From Clostridia bacterium (GTDB lineage: Bacteria; Bacillota; Clostridia; UMGS1810), in the NCBI GenBank assembly GCA_017397885.1, contig JAFQHQ010000177.1, forward strand, positions 1-38,720: a stretch of 38,720 nucleotides of DNA, given 5' to 3'. Position 1 is the first letter of the stretch, and every line of letters begins with the position of its first letter. The notes beneath the pieces are model-generated. The model was not told the DNA's origin. It saw only the letters and a list, made by a program, of their open reading frames with translations, and made no database searches. The position numbers and the translations under genes were made by a program. This document shows, in pieces, positions 25,840 to 34,466 of the stretch.

Positions 25840-26453
25840 TTTTCGTCACCTTTGCAAATTTGTTTTATATATTCATATATCCACGAAGTTGCCGCTTTTG
25901 CTTCAAGCAGGGCGGCGGCTTTTTCCTCGTCGGTTAAATCATTTTTCAGCTTGTTTATGATTATATCATCAATATTATCTTTACCGAGGGCTTTGAGTGC
26001 CTGAACAACCAATGCAGTTTTATATGATAACTTTGAGATTTCCTTATTGGTGGTTCTTTTGAATTTTATCTTTGTGTTATCGTATGTGTATTCTTTATAT
26101 GTTCCGTCACTTACATAAGACCATGCAGCAGGAACCTGCGTTGAAAGTCCTAAAATATTTAGAGCAGTATCTCCGCATGGAACAATCGTCCAGCCAAAGT
26201 TACGGGCAAGTGCGTGTGCAACCTTATCAGGATTTGGCACAACATATTCCTGCAAAAACTCATTATATTCGGCTTTGTAATACACACCACGCAATATTCT
26301 TTGAATGATGTTTTCGCTTTCCAAACGTGTCAAACAAACACTGACAGTAGTCTTATCTGTAAGGTCAACAAAGTCAACGGCAACAAATACAGTGCCGTTT
26401 TCGGCGTTTAATATTTTTTGTTTTATTTCATTCAAAAAAATTGGTCTTTTCAC
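25836..26453 (-). CDS. AbiEi-like antitoxin/repressor (winged-helix)
   Basis: A 205-residue protein from the GTG at 26453 (MKRPIFLNEIKQ), which has CGAGGTGAG at proper spacing. The open frame to 26531 is rejected because it spans the promoter. The N-terminal part contains a winged-helix-like segment (TTVSVCLTRLESENIIQRILRGVYYK), then a conserved region with VPNPDKVAHALAR and a helical C-terminus (DEEKAAALLEAKAATSW). The architecture matches AbiEi/DUF6088 antitoxins, which neutralise the toxin and repress their own promoter. The 30-base inverted repeat over the -10 box fits autorepression. It is the first gene of the eight-gene operon. Confidence 0.85.
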   Translation of the reverse strand: MKRPIFLNEIKQKILNAENGTVFVAVDFVDLTDKTTVSVCLTRLESENIIQRILRGVYYKAEYNEFLQEYVVPNPDKVAHALARNFGWTIVPCGDTALNILGLSTQVPAAWSYVSDGTYKEYTYDNTKIKFKRTTNKEISKLSYKTALVVQALKALGKDNIDDIIINKLKNDLTDEEKAAALLEAKAATSWIYEYIKQICKGDEK

Positions 26454-26464
26454 GTCACTCACCT

Positions 26465-26494
26465 CGTTAAAAATATTATATACTTTTCTTAACG
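26465..26494. promoter_or_regulatory. Inverted-repeat operator over the defence-operon promoter
   Basis: CGTTAA (26465-26470) and TTAACG (26489-26494) are the ends of a 30-base interrupted inverted repeat; nine of eleven arm positions match. It encloses the -10 box and lies 11 bases from the antitoxin start codon. It is the likely binding site of AbiEi. Confidence 0.6.
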
Positions 26495-26503
26495 AAAAAT
26501 CAA
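26475..26503 (-). promoter_or_regulatory. Promoter of the defence operon
   Basis: On the minus strand TTGATT (plus 26498-26503) and TATAAT (plus 26475-26480) are separated by 17 bases. No other convincing promoter is seen before the end of the operon, though weak internal ones cannot be excluded. Confidence 0.75.
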
Positions 26504-26531
26504 GAGTAAATTCCCATATGGTAAAAATCAA

Positions 26532-26561
26532 CGGTTAAAAATCTCAACAGATTTTTAACCG
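26532..26561 (-). terminator. Terminator of galK-rdgB
   Basis: CGGTTAAAAATCT (26532-26544) and AGATTTTTAACCG (26549-26561) form a perfect 13-bp stem with a 4-base loop. On the minus strand it is followed by TTGATTTTTACC. It isolates the defence promoter from upstream housekeeping transcription. Confidence 0.9.
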
Positions 26562-26572
26562 CTGTTTTAACT

Positions 26573-27154
26573 TTAAATATTATCCAGAAATTCTTTAAGC
26601 TTGCACAAAGCTCTGAACCTGTGGCTTATTTTGTTTTTTTCTTCATCGGAGATTTCAGCAAAGGTTTTTTTGTAGTCTTCAACCCAGAACACCGGGTCAA
26701 AGCCAAACCCGCTGTCTCCTCTTTTTTCATCAATGATGAAGCCTTCACATTCACCACGGAATGTGTGCTTTTCGCCGTTTGGCATTAGAAGCGCAATACA
26801 GCATATAAACCTTGCAGTCTTTTCATCAAAGCTATAGTCTTTCAGGTTTTCCAAAAGTTTTGCCATTCCCTGATTGGGGGTTGTGCCGTCGCCGGCATAG
26901 CGCGCGCTGTAGAGCCCCGGCTCACCGCCGAGAACATCCACTTCAAGTCCCGAATCATCGGCAATGATAATTTTATCGGTAAAAGCTCTGATTGCTTCTG
27001 CCTTCAAAAAGGCGTTTTCTTCATAGGTCACGCCGGTTTCTTCCACATCAATGTCTGCTCCCACTTCATTTTGAGAAAGTACATTGTGAGGATAGAGAAT
27101 TTTTTTGATTTCGGCAAGTTTGCCTTTGTTGTTCGTTGCTACAACTACATCCAT
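26573..27154 (-). CDS. rdgB: RdgB/HAM1 family XTP/dITP pyrophosphatase
   Basis: A 193-residue house-cleaning enzyme that hydrolyses dITP, XTP and similar abnormal purine nucleotides to monophosphates, keeping them out of DNA. Family motifs are all present: VVATNNKGKLAEI at the N-terminus, IIADDSGLEVDVLGGEPGL, YSARYAG, the RGDSGFGFDPVF loop near residue 150 and KNKISHRFRAL at the C-terminus. The ATG at 27154 follows CGGGTGAT; a GTG at 27163 in the same frame is possible. It starts 14 bases after galK and is cotranscribed with it. Confidence 0.95.
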   Translation of the reverse strand: MDVVVATNNKGKLAEIKKILYPHNVLSQNEVGADIDVEETGVTYEENAFLKAEAIRAFTDKIIIADDSGLEVDVLGGEPGLYSARYAGDGTTPNQGMAKLLENLKDYSFDEKTARFICCIALLMPNGEKHTFRGECEGFIIDEKRGDSGFGFDPVFWVEDYKKTFAEISDEEKNKISHRFRALCKLKEFLDNI

Positions 27155-27168
27155 TTTTATCACCCGTA

Positions 27169-28356
27169 TTAAAGAATAATTTCTTTTCCGCCGTCACCGG
27201 TTTCTGTCACATAAAAGCTTGGTTTGATTCCTGTTTTAGCTTCATAGTTTTTGCCAACCTGCGAGATGAATTCATCCACACTGTCGGCTTCCACAATGCT
27301 CACGGTGCAACCTCCAAAGCCTGCACCGGTCATCCTTGAACCAAGCACACCGTCTATCTTTCGTGCTTCTTCAACCATGGTATCAAGCTCAAAGCCCGTA
27401 ACCTCATAGTCATCACGCAAGGAATCGTGAGAAGCATTCATAAGCTTGCCGAATTTTTCAATGTCACCGCATTTGAGAGCATCAACAGCACCCAAAACTC
27501 TGTCATCCTCACCGATAACATGGGTCACACGTTTTAAAACAACCGGATCTGCAATGAGTTGTTTGTGTGCTTCAAATTCTGCCATGCTGATTTCACCGAG
27601 GCAATTTTTTTCGGGCATGGCTTTTTTTAAGATTTCAAAGCCTGCCTCACACTCCGAGCGTCTTTCGTTGTATTTTGAAGCCCCCAGAGAATGCTTTTTG
27701 TTTGTGTTTGAAATAACGATTTTTCTGCCTCCAAGTTCAAGGGGAACAAGCTTATAATCAAGATTTTTGCAATCAAGAAAAATTGCATGGTTTTCTTTTC
27801 CCATGGCAGACGCAAACTGATCCATAATACCGCAGTTTACCCCTGCATATTCATGCTCTGCCTTTTGAGATATTTTTGCCATTTCAATCATATCCACCGG
27901 CTCTGTAATTCCCTTTGCCTCGTTGGAAAGAGTGGCAAAGCAAAGTGCGGTTGAAACTTCAATTGCCGCAGACGATGAAAGACCGCCGCCGTGGGGAACT
28001 GTATCGTCATAGAGCATATCCGCTCCAAAAATGTCATATCCCGCCTGCTTCAGACAATGGGCAACGCCAATCTGATAGTCACCCCATTTGATGCCCTTGT
28101 AAGAATCGAGTTTGTTTATGTCCGCCTCAACAATACCGTCAAGGTCGGTTGCTTTAAGGCGTATGAGATTATCATCTCTTTTTCTCATCACTATTGTTGT
28201 TCTCATTTTAAGCGCCGCCGGAAAAACATATCCGCCGTTATAATCGGTGTGTTCACCAATGAGATTAACTCTTCCCGGGCTTGCAAACACCCTTATTTCT
28301 TCTTCGCTTCCGCCAAAAACCTTTAAAAATTCATCAATCATATCTTTGATTTCCAT
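27169..28356 (-). CDS. galK: Galactokinase
   Basis: A 395-residue GHMP-superfamily kinase that phosphorylates galactose to galactose-1-phosphate at the entry of the Leloir pathway. The galactokinase signature GRVNLIGEHTDYNGG lies near residues 28-42. GHMP motif 2, GGGLSSSAA, is near residue 122, followed by GIMDQFASAMG with the catalytic-region Asp, and motif 3 MTGAGFGGC near residue 345. The start follows GGAGGG. It has its own promoter, whose -35 overlaps the stop codon of the preceding gene, and is cotranscribed with rdgB; other gal genes are not nearby. Confidence 0.96.
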   Translation of the reverse strand: MEIKDMIDEFLKVFGGSEEEIRVFASPGRVNLIGEHTDYNGGYVFPAALKMRTTIVMRKRDDNLIRLKATDLDGIVEADINKLDSYKGIKWGDYQIGVAHCLKQAGYDIFGADMLYDDTVPHGGGLSSSAAIEVSTALCFATLSNEAKGITEPVDMIEMAKISQKAEHEYAGVNCGIMDQFASAMGKENHAIFLDCKNLDYKLVPLELGGRKIVISNTNKKHSLGASKYNERRSECEAGFEILKKAMPEKNCLGEISMAEFEAHKQLIADPVVLKRVTHVIGEDDRVLGAVDALKCGDIEKFGKLMNASHDSLRDDYEVTGFELDTMVEEARKIDGVLGSRMTGAGFGGCTVSIVEADSVDEFISQVGKNYEAKTGIKPSFYVTETGDGGKEIIL

Positions 28357-28403
28357 AGTGTACCCTCCGGCTCGGAACTTTTTTCATTAATTTAATTAAC
28401 TAC

Positions 28404-28432
28404 ATTCTACCACACAAGCACACTTTAGTCAA
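28404..28432 (-). promoter_or_regulatory. Promoter of galK-rdgB
   Basis: On the minus strand TTGACT (plus 28427-28432) and TAGAAT (plus 28404-28409) are spaced by 17 bases. The -35 box coincides with the last codons and stop of the membrane-anchored protein upstream. Confidence 0.7.
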
Positions 28433-29240
28433 CTCTTTTTACATAGACCCACGATGCCAAACCGCCATCGATAATTTTGTAAGGAACTTCATCTTCAGCA
28501 ATTTTGACCTTAATTGTGTCGTTTTCTTTAACGTATGTTCCAGCCAAAAGAATTGACCCGGTTGCAGAAGAAGTTGCAGCCGATTCTGCCGAAGCTTCCA
28601 TTTGCGAAATATTTGAAATTTCAAAAACTACTTTACCGTCATCATAGAGGTTTAAAATGCGAACTTCACCGCTTGTCGAATCTTTGCACACAAGCATTGC
28701 CTGCTGAGTTTCGAGTTCGGGATTGATTTCGCCCACAAACAAGGCTTTTGAATCCACCACATAATCCGTGCATGCCCAAAGCGATTCCAAATATACATCG
28801 CCGCTGAAAAGCTTTATTTCGCCGTTTTCAAGTTTCCAGTTCCCGGTAAGAATTTCTCCGCTTGCGGTGTCAATAACACTTTCAAAAGCCGCATAAAAAA
28901 CCCCGTCATAATTCTGCGAGGGTGTGTATTCAAACTTGTAACACCACCCGTCACGTTCGTCAACATATTTACCCGAAAGAATTTCTGCTGTCATTTCACG
29001 GTCTATATCCGAGCTTGTTTCACCGGCAATGGCATCGGAAGAGGCAAGATATTCCTCCCCCGTCATAACAAGCGAAGACGAGTCTGCCGCCTCTTCAATT
29101 TTTGCATCGGCGGGAGCATCCGACTTCGGTTCGGGCCACAAAAGTGAAATACCAAGTATTATTCCGCATATCAGAACCACGGCAATTGCAGACACCGTGT
29201 ATGCCGTTGCATTTCCGCTTTTCTCTTTATTATTTTCCAA
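28425..29240 (-). CDS. Membrane-anchored extracytoplasmic protein of unknown function
   Basis: A protein of about 271 residues from the TTG at 29240. The open frame reaches 29393, but a clear promoter at 29279-29307 starts transcription inside it, and GGAGTGA precedes the TTG. One membrane segment follows at about residues 13-36 (VSAIAVVLICGIILGISLLW). An acidic, Ser/Ala-rich linker leads to a beta-rich outer domain with GNWKLENGEIKLFSGD and WVYVKRV. I do not recognise the family; the repeated strand-turn patterns resemble a lipocalin-like or small extracellular beta domain. Function unknown. Confidence 0.7.
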   Translation of the reverse strand: MENNKEKSGNATAYTVSAIAVVLICGIILGISLLWPEPKSDAPADAKIEEAADSSSLVMTGEEYLASSDAIAGETSSDIDREMTAEILSGKYVDERDGWCYKFEYTPSQNYDGVFYAAFESVIDTASGEILTGNWKLENGEIKLFSGDVYLESLWACTDYVVDSKALFVGEINPELETQQAMLVCKDSTSGEVRILNLYDDGKVVFEISNISQMEASAESAATSSATGSILLAGTYVKENDTIKVKIAEDEVPYKIIDGGLASWVYVKRVD

Positions 29241-29278
29241 ACTAATCACTCCAATTATAATATTAAACAACAGTGTAC

Positions 29279-29307
29279 AGTATATCATAAATAAAATATC
29301 ATTACAA
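29279..29307 (-). promoter_or_regulatory. Promoter of the membrane-anchored protein gene
   Basis: On the minus strand TTGTAA (plus 29302-29307) and TATACT (plus 29279-29284) are 17 bases apart. It decides the TTG start at 29240. Confidence 0.6.
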
Positions 29308-29419
29308 GTTATTTGGCAATCAATTTTTAAAAAATTCTCTAAACACACCAATAAACACGCCACATAATGCGCCTTATCGCATAAAACCGACAAATAATGT
29401 TAAATCTCTGTTACAACAA

Positions 29420-29448
29420 TTGACTAAACAATAATTAAGTATTATAAT
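29420..29448 (+). promoter_or_regulatory. Promoter of the DUF1385-prmC operon
   Basis: TTGACT (29420-29425) and TATAAT (29443-29448) are separated by 17 bases. Confidence 0.8.
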
Positions 29449-29497
29449 GATAATGGCTGAAAATGGGGGTAATATGTTTTCAGCAAGGAGGAAATCC

Positions 29498-30454
29498 ATG
29501 AGTAAAAAAGAAACAAAAAATTGCTGTCGCATGACTTCCATTGGCGGGCAAGCCGTTATTGAAGGCGTTATGATGCGTGGTCCCGAAAAAATCGCCACTG
29601 CCGTTCGCAAATCTGACGGCGAAATAATTATAGACGAGAAACCCGTAAATTCGTTTGTGGCACGACACAAGCTCAACAAAATTCCGCTTCTTCGAGGTGT
29701 GGTTTCGTTCATGGAATCCATGGTTACCGGAACAAAATGCCTTATGTTTTCGGCAGATCAGATGGACATTGAAGACGAATCCGGCGAAGAAATGTCAAGG
29801 TTTGAAAAATGGCTTGACAGAAAATTCGGTAACAAAGTCAAAGACATTGCAATCTATTTTGCTGTAATTGTTGCACTTGCTTTCAGCATAGGACTTTTTA
29901 TGATTGTTCCCACAATCGTTGCAGGTCTGTTTGACGAACTCATAAAAAATAAAATTTTGCTCAATCTTATTGAGGGCGGTATCAAGCTTTTGATATTCCT
30001 CATATATTTGTGGGCAGTGTCACACATGAGTGACATTAAACGTGTGTTTGAATATCACGGTGCAGAGCACAAAACTATTGCCGCATACGAAGCAGGTGCC
30101 GAGCTCACACCCGAAAATGCCAAGCAATACACCCGTCTTCATCCAAGATGCGGAACAAGTTTTTTGCTCATTGTTATGGTAATAAGCATTCTCATGTTCT
30201 CACTTCTTTCATGGAAAACATGGTGGATACGAATTTTATACAGGCTCTCTCTGCTTCCGGTTGTGGCAGGGCTTTCATATGAAATCATCAAATTTGCGGG
30301 CAAGCATCCCACAGGTGTTGTGGGCTGGCTCACCAAACCCGGTCTCTGGCTTCAGAAAATCACAACAAGAGAACCCGACGACAGTCAGCTTGAAGTTGCA
30401 ATTGCAGCCATGAAGGCAGTTATTCCCGAAAATAACGAGGATGACAAATGGTAA
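29498..30454 (+). CDS. yqhQ: DUF1385 (YqhQ-like) integral membrane protein
   Basis: A 318-residue DUF1385 protein. The N-terminus carries the family hallmark IGGQAVIEGVMMRGPEK, and the middle has EYHGAEHKTIAAYE with RLHPRCGTSF nearby. At least four hydrophobic segments are present (about residues 115-150, 165-190, 215-250). The ATG at 29498 follows AAGGAGG; the open frame reaches 29447, which is inside the -10 box. The family is conserved in Firmicutes, often beside prmC and prfA, but its role is not established. It overlaps the prmC start by 7 bases. Confidence 0.9.
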   Translation: MSKKETKNCCRMTSIGGQAVIEGVMMRGPEKIATAVRKSDGEIIIDEKPVNSFVARHKLNKIPLLRGVVSFMESMVTGTKCLMFSADQMDIEDESGEEMSRFEKWLDRKFGNKVKDIAIYFAVIVALAFSIGLFMIVPTIVAGLFDELIKNKILLNLIEGGIKLLIFLIYLWAVSHMSDIKRVFEYHGAEHKTIAAYEAGAELTPENAKQYTRLHPRCGTSFLLIVMVISILMFSLLSWKTWWIRILYRLSLLPVVAGLSYEIIKFAGKHPTGVVGWLTKPGLWLQKITTREPDDSQLEVAIAAMKAVIPENNEDDKW

Positions 30455-31290
30455 TTATTAAAAAGCTTTTGTCAAACGGTGCCGAAATTCTTTCCGGTTC
30501 GGTTGAAAATCCCCACAGTGAAGCGCAATATCTATTGAGTGATATACTCAAAAAAGACAGACTGTATTTATCCATGTACCGGGATAACCCGATTGACGAA
30601 AAAACCGAAAATGTCTTTTTGAATTTCTGCAAAAGACGCGCCATGGGCGAACCTTTTTCCTACATTGTGGGACACAAGGAATTTATGTCACTTGATTTTA
30701 CAGTAAACTCCAATGTGCTCATTCCCCGTCCCGAAACAGAACTTCTTGTTGAAACAGTTATTGAACATTGCAAAATCCATTCACCGAAAATAATGGATAT
30801 ATGCACAGGCTCCGGAGCTATAGCCTGTTCTCTGGCTTATTACATTAAAAATTCTTCGGTAAGTGGTACGGACATCAGCAAAGAAGCTCTTGAAGTTGCT
30901 GTCGAAAACGCAAAAAGACTTGTAAAAAACAAAAAAATTAATTTTTTTATAGCCGATGCTCTTGAAAAAATTTCATCCGACGAAAAATTTGACATTGTGG
31001 TTTCAAATCCACCATATATTGAATCAGAAACCGTCGAAACTCTTGATTGCAGCGTTAAAAACTATGAACCGCGTCTTGCTCTCGACGGCGGTGACGACGG
31101 ACTTATATTTTACGAAAGAATTGTGAATAATATAGAGAGCATTTTAAAAAAAGGCGGCGAAATCTTTTTTGAAATCGGATACAACCAAGCAAAATCCGTA
31201 CACAGCATAATGAAGTCAAAATTATGCAACATTGAAATAATTAAAGATTACGCAGGTCTTGATCGCATTATATGCGGTCAACTGGCATAG
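30448..31290 (+). CDS. prmC: Peptide chain release factor N5-glutamine methyltransferase
   Basis: A 280-residue SAM-dependent methylase that modifies the GGQ glutamine of release factors RF1 and RF2. Residues about 1-85 form the helical N-terminal domain. The SAM motif MDICTGSGAIA lies near residue 112, and the catalytic NPPYI near residue 189. Translation is coupled to the DUF1385 gene (ATG overlapping its stop). The last 13 bases overlap the convergent small membrane-protein gene, with no terminator hairpin visible between them. A prfA gene, often adjacent in other genomes, is absent. Confidence 0.95.
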   Translation: MVIIKKLLSNGAEILSGSVENPHSEAQYLLSDILKKDRLYLSMYRDNPIDEKTENVFLNFCKRRAMGEPFSYIVGHKEFMSLDFTVNSNVLIPRPETELLVETVIEHCKIHSPKIMDICTGSGAIACSLAYYIKNSSVSGTDISKEALEVAVENAKRLVKNKKINFFIADALEKISSDEKFDIVVSNPPYIESETVETLDCSVKNYEPRLALDGGDDGLIFYERIVNNIESILKKGGEIFFEIGYNQAKSVHSIMKSKLCNIEIIKDYAGLDRIICGQLA

Positions 31291-31661
31291 GACTCATAAT
31301 ACAAATAAATTTCTTCAAGATTGTCCGAATAAATGCCTTTGCAAAGCTTTTCAACATCTCTGTCAGACATCAGAAGAGGCATAACTTCCGACTGACGAAG
31401 CAATGTTTTTTTGCCGGATTCAATTTTATAGGTGTATAATCGGTTTTGCTCCAAAATAATCATATATTGTACACCGGTTTTCTGCAATTGTACCGGCAAC
31501 GGAGAAACATCCTTACGACTTGAATTACCGGATTTTTCAACAGTATTTTTGTTTTGTGAAGCATCCCCTTGTTCCACATTGGGTGCTTCATCACCCATAA
31601 ATATCAAAAAGACAACAAGCAAAATGATGCTGATTGCCAATGCACCGAAACGCTTTTTCAC
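31278..31661 (-). CDS. Small membrane-anchored protein of unknown function
   Basis: A 127-residue protein from the GTG at 31661 (MKKRFGALAISIILLVV), which has AGGGGTGA upstream. One membrane segment covers residues about 5-24. A Ser/Asn/Lys-rich linker follows, then a ~60-residue outer domain (TGVQYMIILEQNRLYTY). I do not recognise it. Its 3' end overlaps prmC by 13 bases in convergent orientation, and it is divergent from the PBP gene, which may hint at a role at the cell envelope; that is only a positional guess. Confidence 0.65.
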   Translation of the reverse strand: MKKRFGALAISIILLVVFLIFMGDEAPNVEQGDASQNKNTVEKSGNSSRKDVSPLPVQLQKTGVQYMIILEQNRLYTYKIESGKKTLLRQSEVMPLLMSDRDVEKLCKGIYSDNLEEIYLYYESYAS

Positions 31662-31738
31662 ATAACTCACCCCTTTTATTCTTCACTGTCGGGCATAGAA
31701 ATCTTTGATATGTATTTTTTGTAATAACAAAAAAATTA

Positions 31739-31767
31739 TTCGCAAACCCATACAAATTTGGTATAAA
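31739..31767 (+). promoter_or_regulatory. Candidate promoter of the class A PBP gene
   Basis: TTCGCA (31739-31744) and TATAAA (31762-31767) are 17 bases apart. The -35 box is poor; the -10 box is good. Confidence 0.4.
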
Positions 31768-31807
31768 ATGATTTATTAACTATATATCATACGGAGATGA
31801 CAGCCAT

Positions 31808-34303
31808 ATGAAAAAAATCGACTCCATAAGATCACGGCAAGCAACGCGCCTTGCCAAGAGAGAAGCCCGCAAGCTTCGCTCAAGACAATCGAAAAGACGT
31901 CGCGGAATTCCTTACAGAATTTTTGTGAACTTCATGAAGCTTTTCATTATATTTTTAATCATTGCCTCAATACCCGTCGTAAGATTTGCCCAAGATTATC
32001 TGAACTCAGGAAATGACTTTGCCCTTGATTTCAAAGATTTTTACCATCGCGCTGCCAAAGGCATTCCCATGACTCCAAACGGCGTTGACAGCGAAAGCGA
32101 TTTGTTTGTGGAAATCGGTTCGGGAATGACACTGAAACTGTCGTCAAAAATTTATTACACCGACGCAGAAGGTAACATTGTACACTACGAAACTCTTGAA
32201 GCATCAGAAAACCGCACATGGGTAAGCTTTGACAAAGTTCCGCAAAACCTCAAAGATGCCTTTGTTGCCATTGAAGACCAGCGATTTTATGAACATAACG
32301 GTGTGGACATAAAAAGAACTCTTGGTGCCGTGATAAATGTTTTTGCCAAAGGTGATTCGTCATACGGCGGAAGTACCATCACTCAACAGTTGGTTAAAAA
32401 CATGACTCAGGACAACGAAAGAACCACCGAAAGAAAAATGAGAGAAATTTCGAGAGCTATAGCGTTGGAAAAAGTTATGACCAAAGATCAGATTCTCGAA
32501 ATGTATATGAACGATATATACCTCAGCCAAGGAGCATACGGTGTACAGGCGGCGGCAATGACATATTTCGACAAAAGTGTCAGCGATCTTACACTGGCAG
32601 AATGTGCGTGTATAGCCGGCATTACACAGTATCCTACCATCTATGACCCTATTATAAATCCAAAAAACAACAAAGAGAAACAGCAGACAGTTCTCGGAAA
32701 AATGCTTGAGCTTGGCTTTATAACCCAAGCAGAATATAACTCTGCAATTAAAGAAGAACTTGTTTTTGCAACCAAATCAGATGATGACACAGAAAATCCG
32801 GAAGAAGCAGACAACATTCAGTCATATTTCACAGACTATGTAATTGACCAGGTACTCAAAGACATTTCAAACGAATATAACTGTTCACAGCAAATGGCAG
32901 AACTTTTCCTCTATAACGGCGGTCTTGAAATATATACAACCATGGATCCCGTTATTCAAGCTTATGCAGAACAATATTACAACAATCCCGAAAACTTCCC
33001 GGGTCTCGGTGCTACCGAAGATGCACAGTCGGCAATTGTAATAATTGATCCTTCCGAAGGTCACATCAAAGCAATTGTAGGCGGAAGGGGCGACAAAGTT
33101 GACCGTGGACTCAACCGTGCCAGCCAGAGTTTACGTCAGCCGGGTTCTTCAATTAAACCGATTGCGGTTTATGCTCCGGCTCTTGAAGAGAATGTGTGCA
33201 ATCTTTCGTCATATATTTCAAACTCTAAGCTCACAATCGGTTCATGGACTCCCAAAAACTCTAACGGTAAATATACAGCCCCCGTAAAAATTGATACAGC
33301 GGTAGCTTATTCATACAACATTCCTGCAATTAACGTGCTTAACGCTCTCGGAGTAGAAAAAAGTTTCGACTATATGAAAAACAAGCTTCACATTAATTCA
33401 CTTGTTGATTCAGTAACACGAAACGGAAATGAATATACCGATAAAAACCTTTCATCACTTGCTCTTGGCGGTCTCACCGACGGTATAACCCCGCTTGACA
33501 TGGCTGCCGCCTATGCTTGTCTTGCAAATGGCGGAATGTATATTGAACCGTCATCATATACCAAAATTACCCAAAACGGTGTTCTGCTTTTTGAAAAGAA
33601 ACCCATTAAAGAACGTGTATTCTCAGAAGAAACTGCGTTCCTTATGCAGGAACTCCTTAAAAACGTTGTCAAATTTGGTACCGCTTCAGGTTCGGTAATC
33701 GGCGAAAACGATACCTGCGGAAAAACAGGAACCACCGACAACAACAAGGACAAATGGTTTGTGGGCTTTACTCCGTCATATTGCACAGCCGTATGGTTTG
33801 GTTTTGATACACCGCAATCCATCAGCACAAGTTCAAATCCATCTGTCAAAATTTGGCGTGATGTCATGAAAGAGATTCATAAAGATATACCTGCTCAAAA
33901 ATTCGAAATCCCCGATGGAATTGAGAAAGCGCAGATTTGTCCGTATACCGGTCTCTATGAGGGCGGATATGCAAGTGTGTATGCAAACAGCAAATTCCTC
34001 ACCGGAAAATGTAATGGCAGAAATCACAAGTGTATCGGTGCTAACAAAAATGATTATTCAAGCTCCGATACGCCCCAAAAATCACCGTCTTCAACTCCAT
34101 CGTCCTCCAAAAATGACACTCCAAACGAATCGCCTTCCGTTGATGAGCCCGAAACAACAGAACCCCCAAGCCAGACATCACCGGAGGAGCAAACTCCCAC
34201 ATCACCATCGACTGAAGAGCCACCATCTCATAGCGAACCGGAGCCTGCTCCGTCACAACCTGCACCTGCAGACCCGCCTGCAAGCAATCCACCTTCCGAT
34301 TAA
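31808..34303 (+). CDS. Class A penicillin-binding protein (bifunctional transglycosylase/transpeptidase, PBP1A type)
   Basis: An 831-residue peptidoglycan synthase. A basic cytoplasmic head (RLAKREARKLRSRQSKRRR) precedes one membrane anchor (about residues 38-60). The GT51 glycosyltransferase domain has AFVAIEDQRFYEHNG, GGSTITQQLVKN and REISRAIALE. The transpeptidase domain has the SxxK motif PGSSIKP (active-site Ser near 455), SYN in YSYNIPAIN and KTGTTDN. After about residue 760 the tail is an extended Ser/Pro/Thr/Glu-rich, probably disordered segment outside the cell. It acts in septal or lateral wall synthesis. The start has CGGAGATGA upstream. A strong terminator follows. Confidence 0.95.
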   Translation: MKKIDSIRSRQATRLAKREARKLRSRQSKRRRGIPYRIFVNFMKLFIIFLIIASIPVVRFAQDYLNSGNDFALDFKDFYHRAAKGIPMTPNGVDSESDLFVEIGSGMTLKLSSKIYYTDAEGNIVHYETLEASENRTWVSFDKVPQNLKDAFVAIEDQRFYEHNGVDIKRTLGAVINVFAKGDSSYGGSTITQQLVKNMTQDNERTTERKMREISRAIALEKVMTKDQILEMYMNDIYLSQGAYGVQAAAMTYFDKSVSDLTLAECACIAGITQYPTIYDPIINPKNNKEKQQTVLGKMLELGFITQAEYNSAIKEELVFATKSDDDTENPEEADNIQSYFTDYVIDQVLKDISNEYNCSQQMAELFLYNGGLEIYTTMDPVIQAYAEQYYNNPENFPGLGATEDAQSAIVIIDPSEGHIKAIVGGRGDKVDRGLNRASQSLRQPGSSIKPIAVYAPALEENVCNLSSYISNSKLTIGSWTPKNSNGKYTAPVKIDTAVAYSYNIPAINVLNALGVEKSFDYMKNKLHINSLVDSVTRNGNEYTDKNLSSLALGGLTDGITPLDMAAAYACLANGGMYIEPSSYTKITQNGVLLFEKKPIKERVFSEETAFLMQELLKNVVKFGTASGSVIGENDTCGKTGTTDNNKDKWFVGFTPSYCTAVWFGFDTPQSISTSSNPSVKIWRDVMKEIHKDIPAQKFEIPDGIEKAQICPYTGLYEGGYASVYANSKFLTGKCNGRNHKCIGANKNDYSSSDTPQKSPSSTPSSSKNDTPNESPSVDEPETTEPPSQTSPEEQTPTSPSTEEPPSHSEPEPAPSQPAPADPPASNPPSD

Positions 34304-34376
34304 ACCTGAATACAAAAATTGCACGGCAATATAAGATTTATTTTTACCGCACAGAAACGAAGCTTTGTGTACGAAA

Positions 34377-34421
34377 AAATCCGTCTTCCTCGTTGTTAAT
34401 ATGAACGAAGAAGACGGATTT
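34377..34421. terminator. Bidirectional terminator between the PBP and DUF805 genes
   Basis: Two 18-base arms (34377-34394 and 34404-34421) pair with one mismatch. T-runs follow on both strands (TATTTTTAATC on plus, TTTTTTCG on minus). Confidence 0.9.
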
Positions 34422-34466
34422 ATTTTTAATCATGTTAACCTTGGCAGTAAGTCTTAACCTCCAACA

